Shown here piece by piece: positions 30,405 through 41,446 of a DNA stretch of 64,000 bases. The DNA is from Candidatus Nitrosoglobus terrae (GTDB taxonomy: Bacteria > Pseudomonadota > Gammaproteobacteria > Nitrosococcales > Nitrosococcaceae): positions 1,675,091 to 1,739,090 of the forward strand of contig NZ_AP014836.1 of NCBI RefSeq assembly GCF_002356115.1. Reading direction: 5' to 3'. Position numbers and translations under genes: made by a program. The notes under the pieces were generated by a model. That model saw only the letters and a list, made by a program, of their open reading frames with translations. It searched no databases and was not told the DNA's origin. The stretch's first letter is position 1. Each line of letters starts with the position of its first letter.

Positions 30405-33239
30405 ATGAATCATAAAAATAAACAGGCCACCTCAATAGACAATACTCCCTGGCGCGATAAAGAATTACGTGCTCGAGTCAAGCTTTTTGGTAATCTATTG
30501 GGAAAAGTTATTTATACCCAATCAGGAAAAAGAGTCTTTGCTGCAGTAGAAATCTTACGCAAAGGTTATATCAACCTACGCAAAAAAGATAATGCAGGTA
30601 AACGAATTCAGTTACGGCGCCTTATCAACACACTTGATGTTGAAACACTCACTGAGGTTGCTCGGGCATTTAGCATTTATTTTAGCTTAGCCAATATCGC
30701 TGAGGAAGCTTACCAATACCGGCAACGGCAACGTCGTGTTAATGCAGGTGGCCCACTCTGGCGAGGCTCATTTGAAGAAACCCTGCAGGAGATACGAGAT
30801 AGCGGTATCCATCCTGATCAATTCCAGACGCTACTAAATAGGCTAGCCTATATTCCTGTAATCACGGCTCATCCTACAGAAGCCAAGCGGCGTACTGTCA
30901 TGGATCATTTGCGTAAAATCTTTGTCACCAGCAAACCCCTAGATGAGGCTCGCCTTAGCCAGCGTGAAATGGAAGCCATTCATCGCCAACTAGAACGGCA
31001 AATACAGGTCTTGTGGAAAACTGATGAAGTTCGCGCTCACCGTCCCCAAGTACGAGATGAAATTATTAATGGGCTATTCTACTTTAAGGTTAGCCTATTT
31101 CAGGCAATTCCGGAAACTTATCGCCAACTAGAGGAGGCTATCTATAAAATTTATGGCCAAGATACCTCTATCCAAGTACCTAGTTTCCTACACTTTGGCT
31201 CCTGGATCGGAGGCGATCGGGATGGCCATCCTAACGTAAAGCCAGAAACCACAGTTATGGCAGCGCGCCTACAGATGCGAATTGCATTACGGCACTATCT
31301 TGGGCGTATTTCTGAATTAATGCGTATCCTCACCCATTCGATTCCGCTCGTTACCCCTTCAAAAGGGCTGATAAACAGCATCAATCAAGATCTCCTCGAT
31401 TGCTCAGAAACATTCTTAAGCGATCCAGCTCGCTTTAGCCATGAACCCTACCGACGCAAACTTTACCTAATGCGCTACCGTCTACAAAACAACCTTCAAG
31501 CGGTAGAAGCAAAGCTAAAACCAGAAAGCGGACTAGGCCCCCCCAAAGGAGCAGGCTATGTATCAGAAGATCAATTTCTTCAAGATCTTTATCTAATCCG
31601 CGATAGTCTTATCAGCCATGGAGATAGCAGTATTGCGACTCATGAACTACAAGATTTAATTCGATTAGTAGAAAGTCTTGGATTTTATCTACTCAAACTA
31701 GATACCCGCCAAGAGTCAAGCCGCCATACTAAAGCGGTTGCTGAATTAGTAAATCATATTAGGTTACATCCGACTTACCTTGATCTTTCAGAAGCAAACC
31801 GCCAGCAGCTACTTTCCAAGCAGCTTGCCAATGAACAAGATATTGTTATCGATCGGCAGCAGCTCACGCCAGCTACCCTAGAAGTACTCGATGTGTTTTA
31901 TGCCATCAATCAAATGTGCCAAGAAGTAAGCCCGCGAGTTTTTGGTCACTATGTTATTTCCATGGCTCACGCGGCCAGTCACGTACTAGAAGTTATGTTT
32001 TTGGGCCAAATTGCAAAGCTCGCCCAGTACCGACAAGACAGCTGGTCTTGCAGCTTAAAAATTTCTCCTTTGTTTGAAACCATTGAAGACTTAAATCATA
32101 TTGAGCCTGTTATGACAACTCTATTTGACGACCCTAGCTACTTAGCGTTGCTCCGAGCCTCGGGTAATCAGCAAGAAGTCATGATTGGCTATTCAGATTC
32201 CTGTAAGGATGGGGGTATCCTTGCTTCTTCTTGGAAATTATATGAAGCTCAGAAAAAAGTCACCACCCTAGCAGACAAACGGGGTATAGATTGCCGTATA
32301 TTTCATGGTCGAGGAGGTACCATCGGTCGTGGTGGTGGGCCTACCTTTGATGCCCTCCTATCTCAGCCTCGAGGTACTATCCGTGGCCAGATCAAATTCA
32401 CAGAACAAGGTGAAGTACTCTCCTCTCGCTACAGCAATGTTGAAACAGCAATTTATGAGTTAAACATGGGGGTAAGCGGTTTAATTAAAACTAGTGCCTT
32501 TACTATTCAGCCTGTCCAAAAGGAAAAACATGATTATCTAGGTATTATGGATTTCTTAGCTGAGGCTGGAGAACGAACTTATCGAGAACTGACAGAGCAA
32601 ACCCCAGGTTTTCAAGACTACTTCTATGAAGCTACCCCCGTGAACGAGATTGGACTTTTAAATATGGGCTCTCGTCCGTCGCACCGGAATAAGGATGATC
32701 GTTCTAAAGCCTCAGTACGCGCCATTGCTTGGGTCTTCTCTTGGGCTCAATCTCGCCATACTTTCCCAGCTTGGTATGGTATCGGTACTGCCCTAGAGCA
32801 ATGGCGAGCCGATGCGCCAGATCGATTGGCAAAACTTCAGATGATGTATCAAGAGTGGGCTTATTTCCGAGCGATGCTTAGCAATATTCAAATGTCATTA
32901 GCTAAAGCAGATCTGCGTATTGCCCAGCAATATGCCAATCTCTGCCTAGATTCTGAGGCCGGAGAAAGGATTTTTGCTATGATCAGCACTGAATATCAAC
33001 GCACAGTTACCCAGGTACTCCATGTCGTCGATGCCCATACTTTACTGGAAGAAAATCCTACCCTAGCTTTATCCCTAGGGCGGCGAAACCCTTACCTTGA
33101 TCCCCTTAATCATATTCAGCTCACTTTGCTTAAGCGCACCCGAGATCCAGCCCTCAGCTCTACAGAACGGCAAGCTTGGCTCGATCCTTTGCTACGCTCC
33201 ATCAACGCAATCGCTGCCGGAATGCGTAATACAGGCTGA
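30405..33239 (+). CDS. ppc: Phosphoenolpyruvate carboxylase
   Basis: Anaplerotic enzyme making oxaloacetate from PEP and bicarbonate. 944 residues with the two active-site signatures: ITAHPTEAKRRTV with the catalytic histidine, and VMIGYSDSCKDGG. FHGRGGTIGRGGGP is also present, and the C-terminal tail ends MRNTG, the conserved allosteric/active end. The N-terminal 20 residues are polar and not conserved. Followed by two strong hairpins. Confidence 0.97.
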   Translation: MNHKNKQATSIDNTPWRDKELRARVKLFGNLLGKVIYTQSGKRVFAAVEILRKGYINLRKKDNAGKRIQLRRLINTLDVETLTEVARAFSIYFSLANIAEEAYQYRQRQRRVNAGGPLWRGSFEETLQEIRDSGIHPDQFQTLLNRLAYIPVITAHPTEAKRRTVMDHLRKIFVTSKPLDEARLSQREMEAIHRQLERQIQVLWKTDEVRAHRPQVRDEIINGLFYFKVSLFQAIPETYRQLEEAIYKIYGQDTSIQVPSFLHFGSWIGGDRDGHPNVKPETTVMAARLQMRIALRHYLGRISELMRILTHSIPLVTPSKGLINSINQDLLDCSETFLSDPARFSHEPYRRKLYLMRYRLQNNLQAVEAKLKPESGLGPPKGAGYVSEDQFLQDLYLIRDSLISHGDSSIATHELQDLIRLVESLGFYLLKLDTRQESSRHTKAVAELVNHIRLHPTYLDLSEANRQQLLSKQLANEQDIVIDRQQLTPATLEVLDVFYAINQMCQEVSPRVFGHYVISMAHAASHVLEVMFLGQIAKLAQYRQDSWSCSLKISPLFETIEDLNHIEPVMTTLFDDPSYLALLRASGNQQEVMIGYSDSCKDGGILASSWKLYEAQKKVTTLADKRGIDCRIFHGRGGTIGRGGGPTFDALLSQPRGTIRGQIKFTEQGEVLSSRYSNVETAIYELNMGVSGLIKTSAFTIQPVQKEKHDYLGIMDFLAEAGERTYRELTEQTPGFQDYFYEATPVNEIGLLNMGSRPSHRNKDDRSKASVRAIAWVFSWAQSRHTFPAWYGIGTALEQWRADAPDRLAKLQMMYQEWAYFRAMLSNIQMSLAKADLRIAQQYANLCLDSEAGERIFAMISTEYQRTVTQVLHVVDAHTLLEENPTLALSLGRRNPYLDPLNHIQLTLLKRTRDPALSSTERQAWLDPLLRSINAIAAGMRNTG

Positions 33240-33257
33240 CCAATGAAAATTGGTCAG
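33236..33257 (+). terminator. First hairpin after ppc
   Basis: CTGACCAAT-GAAA-ATTGGTCAG, a perfect 9-base stem with a GNRA-type loop, overlaps the ppc stop codon. The T-run after it is weak. Confidence 0.55.
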
Positions 33258-33411
33258 ACTTCTTAGGGTATTTTAGTCGTTTCAGATTCTATCTTGGTTT
33301 TTTGGTGGAGCGTTCCAGAAAGCAGCCTCAATCAAGAAAAGAGCTTAAAAACCACTTGAATTTCTTATTTTCTGCAACAAAAAGGACAGCTTATCGCTGC
33401 CTTTAGTCTGG

Positions 33412-33450
33412 GGATAGGGGGCTATTACAATAATAGCCCCCTATCCTTTT
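33412..33450 (+). terminator. Strong terminator, 16-base perfect stem
   Basis: GGATAGGGGGCTATTA-CAA-TAATAGCCCCCTATCC followed directly by TTTT. The perfect 16-base stem is the strongest terminator in the window. It sits 170 bases after ppc with no gene between, so it ends either a long ppc 3' UTR or a small RNA transcribed from 33258-33411. The rest of 33240-33539 shows nothing I can name. Confidence 0.75.
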
Positions 33451-33539
33451 ACTATTTACTCCTACTTTTTACTTCATTGTTCATTACGCTCCCATTTCAA
33501 GCGCCTATAGAATGGGTAAGGCTTAAGAACAAGAAGGCA

Positions 33540-34483
33540 TTACCTTCCAAACACTACACTATCTCCCATTTTCTGAACACACATATGCCCTGCTCGTATT
33601 CCACCAGCTGGAGCTACTTGATACTCGTGATTTATATTAATTAATCCAGGGTGACTTAAATTAGTAACGATAAATGGGGGTGTATAACCACCATTTGCTA
33701 GCCCTGTACTCAGGAGAGCTGTTCCAGCTTCATTATAGATAAGAGCTTCATGATCACTAGAAATATTAATATTATATTCTTCAGTTACACCTTTATTAGC
33801 AAATGTTTGTAGCGTATTTCCCCGTACTGACCACCTGCCATTAGCCTGATAGATAACAGTGTAGGAAGAATAGCCGGGGGTAAAATCACAGACTGCGGCC
33901 TCTTGTGAAGACGAAGTAAAATTCATCACAGTTCCCTGTGTATAGGACCCAGTCTGTACATAGAATTTAATAACTGGCTAGCAATCTAAATTTGTTGTTG
34001 GAAAAGCAGTCACAAAGTTTGAAAGTACTATACTTTGATCAAGTTTTTGCACGGCACTTCCAACGTTAAACTTCTGCAAATTAGGATCAAAGGTTGGCAC
34101 GATAATCCGGAATGAACCTTGTTCTGGACCTATAGCTGAAATCGGTGTCATTAAACTCAGTGGAGTAACAACCATATTAGTGGTATTCGGCGGTGGAGAA
34201 CCTGAAGCTGGTGTTAACCCAATAGGTTGAATAGCTGCGAGCTGCCCAGAGGGTTGACCAATTACCGGTGGGTTTACTTGTTGTTGTGCGCCTGCATAGT
34301 ATTGAAGGATAATTAAAAAGTCAGTATAGCTCCATACTCACCATATGGTAGTAATGGTGAAGTAAACAAGCTATTACTGAAAACCTCTCTACCACCAGAA
34401 TAAATAGACGGCTGCTGGAAAAAGAAAAAATTCTGCTCATAAGGACTATCATTTCTGACGCTGATACTAATTGGGGTTGCCAT
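33540..34483 (-). pseudogene. Disrupted gene for an unknown protein (frameshift plus amber codon)
   Basis: Three pieces on the minus strand join into one protein of about 314 residues. Piece one starts at ATG 34483 (with AGGAG upstream) and reads MATPISISVRNDSPYEQNFF until PYG near 34340. There the frame must shift by one base to continue as VWSYTDFLIILQYYAGAQQQ (from 34337) down to NLDC at 33981. A TAG at 33978-33980 follows, after which the same frame stays open to 33540 (PVIKFYVQTGSYTQG... to VVFGR). I recognise no domain; it is rich in Asn, Thr, Gln and aromatic residues and has no signal peptide. Reading it as one broken gene is inference from frame continuity. Confidence 0.6.
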
Positions 34484-34675
34484 AATTAACTCCTGCTAAA
34501 CTAATACAGATTCAAACAATAATTATTAGCAATAGAGAATTTTCTTTAATAAAATTTAGCGCTCTTATCTCCTATATAGTAAATAATATCAATTTTAGTT
34601 AAAGATAAATAAGTCTTAAATTATAATATTTCGTAATTTAATATAGATTAAATTATTCTTTAAATCCATATAAAT

Positions 34676-35560
34676 ATGTGGGCTGATGAAATCAGGATCA
34701 TTATTGAAGATCGGAAACATGGAGCAAGTGAGCTTGCCCAATATTGTCTAACGTTGCTTGCCAAGCAAGCTCAAACCAGCCCAGCTACAAGCTGTAGCGA
34801 ACTTATTACCCACTTAAATTTATTGGCCAATCAGTTTAAAGAGGTTCGGCCTAGCATGGCTCCGATCCAAAATCTAGTAGCACGCTGGCAATTCCGCCTA
34901 TTCAGCCTCCCACAAAATGAGATTGAAGACTTACGTTTAGAGATAGTAACCCTTACTCAGCAATTACAGCAGCAATCCCGACAAGCAGTCACCGCTATTG
35001 CTCATCAAGTAGTTGATCTAGTAGGCCCCAACGCCACCATCATGACTCATAGTTTAAGCGCTACAATAACAGCTACTTTTAAGGTATTAAAAAATTACAA
35101 TGTTAACGCTATCGTGACTGAATCTCGACCCCTACAAGAAGGCTACCAACTCGCCAAGCAACTGTCCGAGTGGGGGATTAAAACCACTTTAATTACCGAT
35201 GCGCAAATAGGGTTATTTGTAGGTAAGGCTAATGCGGCTGTAGTAGGAGCAGATACTATCCTAGGCGACGGTGCCATAATCAATAAAGTCGGCACCCAGT
35301 TACTGGCTTTAGCAGCGCGCTATCAAAATATTCCTTTTTACGTAGCCAGTGAAACCTTTAAGCGGCTACCTGCCCTAGCAGCTCAGGCGCATTTAGAGGA
35401 AAAGGCTCCAGAAGAGCTGGCCCTAGTAACCCTATCAAAGGTCACGATACGTAATATTTACTTTGACATTACCCCTTCAGATTTAATCAGTGCCTATATC
35501 ACCGAACAAGGAGTTTATTATCAGTCCGATAAACTTCCTTTTTTTACGGTTGAGGCATAA
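34676..35560 (+). CDS. eIF-2B alpha/beta/delta-like protein (sugar-phosphate isomerase fold)
   Basis: 294 residues. The C-terminal two thirds have the pattern of the eIF-2B/methylthioribose-1-phosphate isomerase/ribose-1,5-bisphosphate isomerase superfamily: IMTHSLSATI, VTESRPLQEGYQLAKQLSEW, LITDAQIGLFVGKANAAVVG, GADTILGDGAIINKVGTQLLALAA and FYVASETFKR. The bacterial substrate is unknown; a sugar-phosphate isomerase or ligand sensor is more likely than a role in translation. Starts at ATG 34676 without an evident ribosome binding site. Stands alone between two broken genes. Confidence 0.8.
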   Translation: MWADEIRIIIEDRKHGASELAQYCLTLLAKQAQTSPATSCSELITHLNLLANQFKEVRPSMAPIQNLVARWQFRLFSLPQNEIEDLRLEIVTLTQQLQQQSRQAVTAIAHQVVDLVGPNATIMTHSLSATITATFKVLKNYNVNAIVTESRPLQEGYQLAKQLSEWGIKTTLITDAQIGLFVGKANAAVVGADTILGDGAIINKVGTQLLALAARYQNIPFYVASETFKRLPALAAQAHLEEKAPEELALVTLSKVTIRNIYFDITPSDLISAYITEQGVYYQSDKLPFFTVEA

Positions 35561-35576
35561 TAGGATATTAACTAGA

Positions 35577-36016
35577 TCACCTCATTGAGGTACCTACAAA
35601 AAACTGGTGGTATAGTTTATAAACTTTATCTACCAGCTCTGGGGCTGGGCCATCAACCTCCACCCCCATTAATACTTGCTGAATAGATAAATCGCGGACT
35701 CGAGAACGAGAAATATTCCATTCTGCTAGCCAAGCAGCCAGCTGATCCCCCGAGGTTGCGTATACAATGCGCCCTAATCCTACCCAACCATTAATCGTTC
35801 TTTAGCGGATAGATGCATAGTAGCCCAGCGCGCTACACTCATCTCTGGGTGATGGGTATAATCGCCACTACTGCGGATTTGATTATAATCCTCAGCTAAC
35901 ACTTCACCGCTAGCACTCACTAGAAGTAAGCCAAAAGGAGGATTGCCAGCCTCCAATGCTTGGCGAGCCAATTCGACACAACGATGCAAATATTTTAGAT
36001 CAGCATCTGTTAGCAT
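35577..36016 (-). pseudogene. Nucleoside deaminase pseudogene lacking the zinc-binding PCxxC motif
   Basis: The frame from 36016 reads as a CMP/guanine-deaminase-family protein: ELARQALEAGNPPFGLLLVS and HHPEMSVARWATMHLSAKER, with the first metal-site histidine and catalytic glutamate. It stops at 35780. In another frame the rest of the protein follows at once: WVGLGRIVYATSGDQLAAWL to a stop at 35577. In intact relatives about 15-20 residues carrying the PCxxC zinc ligands lie between these parts. A deletion near 35790 has therefore removed the metal site and shifted the frame. The remaining 78-codon frame cannot be an active deaminase. Confidence 0.85.
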
Positions 36017-36037
36017 ATAGCACCCTTAATAGAATTA

Positions 36038-37714
36038 TCACTGTACTAGCGCCTGCCCTATTCCCCGCGGATCACTAGCTGCTTCGATCTTTCCCTGAAC
36101 TCGATCCCAAAATACGGCTTGCATATTTCCCCAAGGTTGCTCTTGGGGTTTTAGCCGATGGCCTAGAGCTTGTAAACGAGCTATCAGCTGGCTATCAAAC
36201 GCCTGCGGCTCGTATTGCACCTCATCGGGCAAATACTGATGATGGAAACGAGGCCAAGATACCAGATCCCCTAAACTCTTTCCTTGCCCATGATTTAAAA
36301 TCCCAAGCAACACCATAGTAATAATACGGCTACCCCCAGGAGTCCCTAGCACCAACACCCCATGATCATCCTCGACAAAAGTAGGAGTCATGCTAGATAG
36401 GGGTCTTTTCCCAGGCATAATAGCGTTAGCTTGATTACCCACTAAACCATAGACATTAGGTATACCCGGAGAAATCGTAAAATCATCCATTTCATCATTG
36501 AGCAAAACACCCGTACCTGCAGGCACAAACCCCGATCCAAATGGGTAATTAATACTTAAAGTGGCTGCTACCCAATTACCTTCCTGATCAATGATAGAAA
36601 AATGAGTAGTATCCTGCCCCGACTCTTGGCTCTCAATACCCGGAAGTAGGGTACTAGGAGTTGCTTGATCCAAGCGAATACTAGCGCGTAAACCAGCACC
36701 ATAGTAGGGATGGATAAGCCTTACCAGCGGGATAGCTATAAAATCTGGGTCCCCTAAATATTCAGCCCGATCTCGATAAGCTCGGCGCATCGCTTCAATC
36801 ATTAAATGAACACGCGTTACATCGGGTAAAGCAGCAAGATCATCTTGCACTAAAATATTTAGCATGGTCAGTAAGGTAATACCCCCAGCAGAAGGGAGGC
36901 TAGCAGAGATAATCTTCATCCCATGGTATTGACCTCGTACTGGCGGCCTCTCGACAATCTGATATTGCGCTAAATCCTCTAAAGTCCAGATTCCTCCCGC
37001 AGCACGTACACCATCAACGAGGGCTTTTGCCACTGACCCCTGATAAAACCCAGCTACCCCTTGGCTAGCAAGGGCAGTTAAAGTGGCCGCTAAATCCGGC
37101 TGCTTAATCCTATCTCCTAGCGCTGGAATTCTTTCATCAATCAAAAATATCTGAGCAGTAGTAGACCAACGCTTGAGCGTCGAAAGTCGAAAAGCAACCA
37201 AATGGCGATAATGCTCATCTACCTTAAAGCCTTCTTGCGCATAATGAATGGCGGACGCTAGAGTCTCTGCCAAGGATAAACGGCCATAGTGCTGTGCTAA
37301 ATAAACAAGCCCAGCAGGCAACCCAGGAATTGCCGCAGCTAATGGCCCATCGATTGAAGCCCGAGCCCGTAGTTTACCAGCGCTATCAACATACATCATG
37401 GGAGTCGCTGCAAGAGGAGCCCGCTCTCGGCCATCAATCATGATCTCAGAATTATCCTTAGCCTGATGAAGTAACCAAAATCCTCCCCCGCCTATTCCTG
37501 AGCTATAAGGTTCCACTACGGCTAAAACTGCGCTTACCGCTACTGCAGCATCAAAGGCATTCCCCCCTGATTTTAATATCAAGTGCCCTGCTCTTGTAGC
37601 AAGGGGATGGGCACTGGCAATCGCCGCTGCAGGAGGTCCTTTTTGAGCTACGGCTAAGCCTGTAATAGAAACCAGAAAGGTAACAGCAATTATACGAAAG
37701 GAAATTCTCATCAC
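36038..37714 (-). CDS. ggt: Gamma-glutamyltransferase
   Basis: Periplasmic Ntn-hydrolase that cleaves glutathione and other gamma-glutamyl compounds. The 558-residue precursor has a signal peptide (cut near AVAQ at 24), SSGIGGGGFWLLH, the self-cleavage site before T369 in QDTTHFSIID, and LNDEMDDF. The two mature subunits would be about 345 and 190 residues. The upstream region also starts the divergent aldo/keto reductase gene. Confidence 0.95.
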   Translation of the reverse strand: MMRISFRIIAVTFLVSITGLAVAQKGPPAAAIASAHPLATRAGHLILKSGGNAFDAAVAVSAVLAVVEPYSSGIGGGGFWLLHQAKDNSEIMIDGRERAPLAATPMMYVDSAGKLRARASIDGPLAAAIPGLPAGLVYLAQHYGRLSLAETLASAIHYAQEGFKVDEHYRHLVAFRLSTLKRWSTTAQIFLIDERIPALGDRIKQPDLAATLTALASQGVAGFYQGSVAKALVDGVRAAGGIWTLEDLAQYQIVERPPVRGQYHGMKIISASLPSAGGITLLTMLNILVQDDLAALPDVTRVHLMIEAMRRAYRDRAEYLGDPDFIAIPLVRLIHPYYGAGLRASIRLDQATPSTLLPGIESQESGQDTTHFSIIDQEGNWVAATLSINYPFGSGFVPAGTGVLLNDEMDDFTISPGIPNVYGLVGNQANAIMPGKRPLSSMTPTFVEDDHGVLVLGTPGGSRIITMVLLGILNHGQGKSLGDLVSWPRFHHQYLPDEVQYEPQAFDSQLIARLQALGHRLKPQEQPWGNMQAVFWDRVQGKIEAASDPRGIGQALVQ

Positions 37715-37852
37715 TATTGGTAATAGGGGTCAGGGCTTGGAATTAAATAATAGGTAATTACTAACAGTTTACTATACTTTATTGGATGCCTTTTGATGTT
37801 ATCTACGATATCCCAAATTAAAATTAAACTTAATCTTTACGCTGGAGATTCC

Positions 37853-38716
37853 ATGAACAGACAACTTGGTAAAACAGATTATTCCCTTTACCCTGTTGGT
37901 TTAGGGGCCATGTCTCTTTCCATTCAAGGACGGCCAACAACAACGGAAGCTATCCAAGTTATCCAAGCGTTTGTAGAAAACGGAGGTAACTTTATTGATA
38001 CGGCTAATGTTTACTGTCTTGATGATTCAGACCTAGGCCATAATGAGCGCCTTATCCATTCTGCCCTAGCTCTTATAGGAAAAAATGATTATGTGCTTAT
38101 TGCCACTAAAGGAGGGTTGCGACGACCTCGCGGTGAATGGATTGTTGATGCCCATCCTACATGGCTTCGTACCTCCTGTGAGCAAAGCTTGCGGGATCTC
38201 CAACGTGAATCTATTGATCTGTATTATCTTCATGCTTCTGACCTTAAGATACCCTTTGAGGAATCCCTAGGAGCACTGATGCAGCTTCAACAGGAAGGTA
38301 AAATTCGATATATAGGGATCTCTAATGTTAATTTACAGCAACTAACATTAGCGTTACGTCTGACCTCCATTGCGGCGGTACAAAATCGCTGCAATCCTTT
38401 CTTTAAAAAGGATTTCCATAACGGATTAATCCGCCAATGCCAAACCCAAGGAGTGAGTTACGTTCCCTACAGCCCTTTTGGAGGAAGACACAATTACGCA
38501 CACTTATCTAGTTATCCATTATTTCAAAAACTTAGCAAAAAATATAATGCCTCACCCTATCAAATTTCTTTGGCGTGGTTACTACAAAAAGATAACAATA
38601 TCATTCCTATCCCCGGAACTGGCAAAGTGAAAAATGTACTTGATAATACTCTCTCAGCGAAACTCCGATTAAATCAGGAAGATATAGACGCTATTGATCA
38701 AATCCCAGAGGATTAA
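37853..38716 (+). CDS. Aldo/keto reductase
   Basis: NADPH-dependent TIM-barrel oxidoreductase of 287 residues. Motifs: N-terminal QLGKTDYSLYPVGLGAMSL, catalytic D and Y in FIDTANVYCL, lysine in VLIATKGG, histidine in YYLHASD, and the cofactor end IIPIPGTGKVKNV. ATG 37853 has GGAG five bases upstream; the frame is open 20 codons earlier but that part has no site. Substrate unknown. Confidence 0.9.
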   Translation: MNRQLGKTDYSLYPVGLGAMSLSIQGRPTTTEAIQVIQAFVENGGNFIDTANVYCLDDSDLGHNERLIHSALALIGKNDYVLIATKGGLRRPRGEWIVDAHPTWLRTSCEQSLRDLQRESIDLYYLHASDLKIPFEESLGALMQLQQEGKIRYIGISNVNLQQLTLALRLTSIAAVQNRCNPFFKKDFHNGLIRQCQTQGVSYVPYSPFGGRHNYAHLSSYPLFQKLSKKYNASPYQISLAWLLQKDNNIIPIPGTGKVKNVLDNTLSAKLRLNQEDIDAIDQIPED

Positions 38717-38750
38717 ATTAGACTTAAATCACAAGGTTAATTGGCGTAAA

Positions 38751-39002
<252 letters not shown>

Positions 39003-39025
39003 TTACTCCAAACTTAAATAACGAA

Positions 39026-40119
<1,094 letters not shown>

Positions 40120-40141
40120 CTGACCTTGGGGGAAACTAAAC

Positions 40142-41446
40142 TTATCCTTTGACAGTGCCCCCCACCATAACAGTAATCATCTTATCCAAATGAACTCTTC
40201 TCCGAAATGCTGCTCGAATCTGAGCGGTTGTTACTGCCTTTACCTGAGATGAGAATTTTTCCAGATAATCCAAAGGCAAATTATAAAAACCTATCATCGC
40301 AAGGTGCTGAACCTTCTTGCTATTACTGTCAATTTGCAAAGGAAAGCCACCGATAATACTCTCCTTGGCCAATTGAAGCTCCTTTTCACTCGGCCCAGTG
40401 GCAATAAAATCCTTTAAGGTCTCACGTAATACTTTCAGCGCCTCCTCGGCTTGTTCATTACGAGTCTGTAACGCTAGAACATAAGGTCCATAATGGCGCA
40501 TAGGAACAAAATAGCTATAAGCACTATAGGTAAGCCCGCGCTTTTCCCGTAGCTCAACACTAATCCGCGATACCAGACCGTTACCCCCCAAGATATGATT
40601 ACCCACATATAAAGGGAAGTAATCAGGATCAGCCCGCCTTATACCTAGAGTTCCAAGAATAATCGTAGTCTGGGTAGAAGGATAGGTAATGGCTTGTTTC
40701 TCCGAATTTTTAATTTCCGGTACAGGAGACAAAGCAGAGGCCGATTCTCCCGCAGGTAAGCCTCCTATCACTTTTTCAGCCAATTCCTCCGCTTGTCCTC
40801 TATCCAAAGCACCTACAATAGCTACCACCGCATTGCTAGCCACATAGTAACGTTGGTGAAAGGCAAGCGCATCATCACGCGTAAGGCGAGCCAACCCTTC
40901 TAAGGTTCCCAAGGGCAAATGGGCATAGGGATAATCCCCATAAAGGAGATGATAAAAAGCGCGGCTGGCAAGACTACTAGGTGATTGCTGCTGCTGCTGT
41001 AAAGCGCTCTCCATTTGTTTGCGTACGCGCTCAAAAGCTTCTTCTGGCATAGTGGGTTTAGCTAAAATCAAGGCTGTAGTTTCCAAAGCAGGCAGCAAAA
41101 CCTCTGGCTTTGTAAGGCTGCGCAGGCTCACCACGGCCATATCCCGCGCAGAATCAGTACCAAATTGAGCCCCTAGACTATCAAAGCGATCCGCAATAGC
41201 ATCAGCGCTTAAATTGCCAGCACCCTCAGGCAGTAATGCGCTACTAAGCTGAGCTAGGCCAAGTTTATTTTCGTCTCGGGCGGCCCCTGCATCAAAGACT
41301 ACCCGTACATCCACCATAGGAAGCTCTTCAGCAGGAATAAAATAAACTCGAGCGCCATTAGCTGTGAGCCAATGCTCAATATGAGGAGCCGCCCAAATCG
41401 GGGTAGTAACAACCCATAGAAGGATAACTAATATTTTAGGAGACAT
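40142..41446 (-). CDS. M16 peptidase-like protein without active site
   Basis: 434 residues with a signal peptide (LVILLWVVTTPIWAAP) and the two-lobed M16 fold. The zinc motif HxxEH is absent: the equivalent segment reads LAQLSSALLPEG. A glycine-rich loop and the RGLTYSAYSYF segment typical of the non-catalytic partner are present. It is probably the inactive subunit that pairs with the active protease encoded just upstream, with which it overlaps by 11 bases, as in mitochondrial processing peptidase. Periplasmic; substrate unknown. Confidence 0.88.
   Translation of the reverse strand: MSPKILVILLWVVTTPIWAAPHIEHWLTANGARVYFIPAEELPMVDVRVVFDAGAARDENKLGLAQLSSALLPEGAGNLSADAIADRFDSLGAQFGTDSARDMAVVSLRSLTKPEVLLPALETTALILAKPTMPEEAFERVRKQMESALQQQQQSPSSLASRAFYHLLYGDYPYAHLPLGTLEGLARLTRDDALAFHQRYYVASNAVVAIVGALDRGQAEELAEKVIGGLPAGESASALSPVPEIKNSEKQAITYPSTQTTIILGTLGIRRADPDYFPLYVGNHILGGNGLVSRISVELREKRGLTYSAYSYFVPMRHYGPYVLALQTRNEQAEEALKVLRETLKDFIATGPSEKELQLAKESIIGGFPLQIDSNSKKVQHLAMIGFYNLPLDYLEKFSSQVKAVTTAQIRAAFRRRVHLDKMITVMVGGTVKG

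Noticed and set aside
33978-33980. Amber codon as pyrrolysine or programmed readthrough site
   Set aside because: The same gene also has a frameshift, and nothing nearby suggests a recoding machinery. Decay is the simpler explanation.
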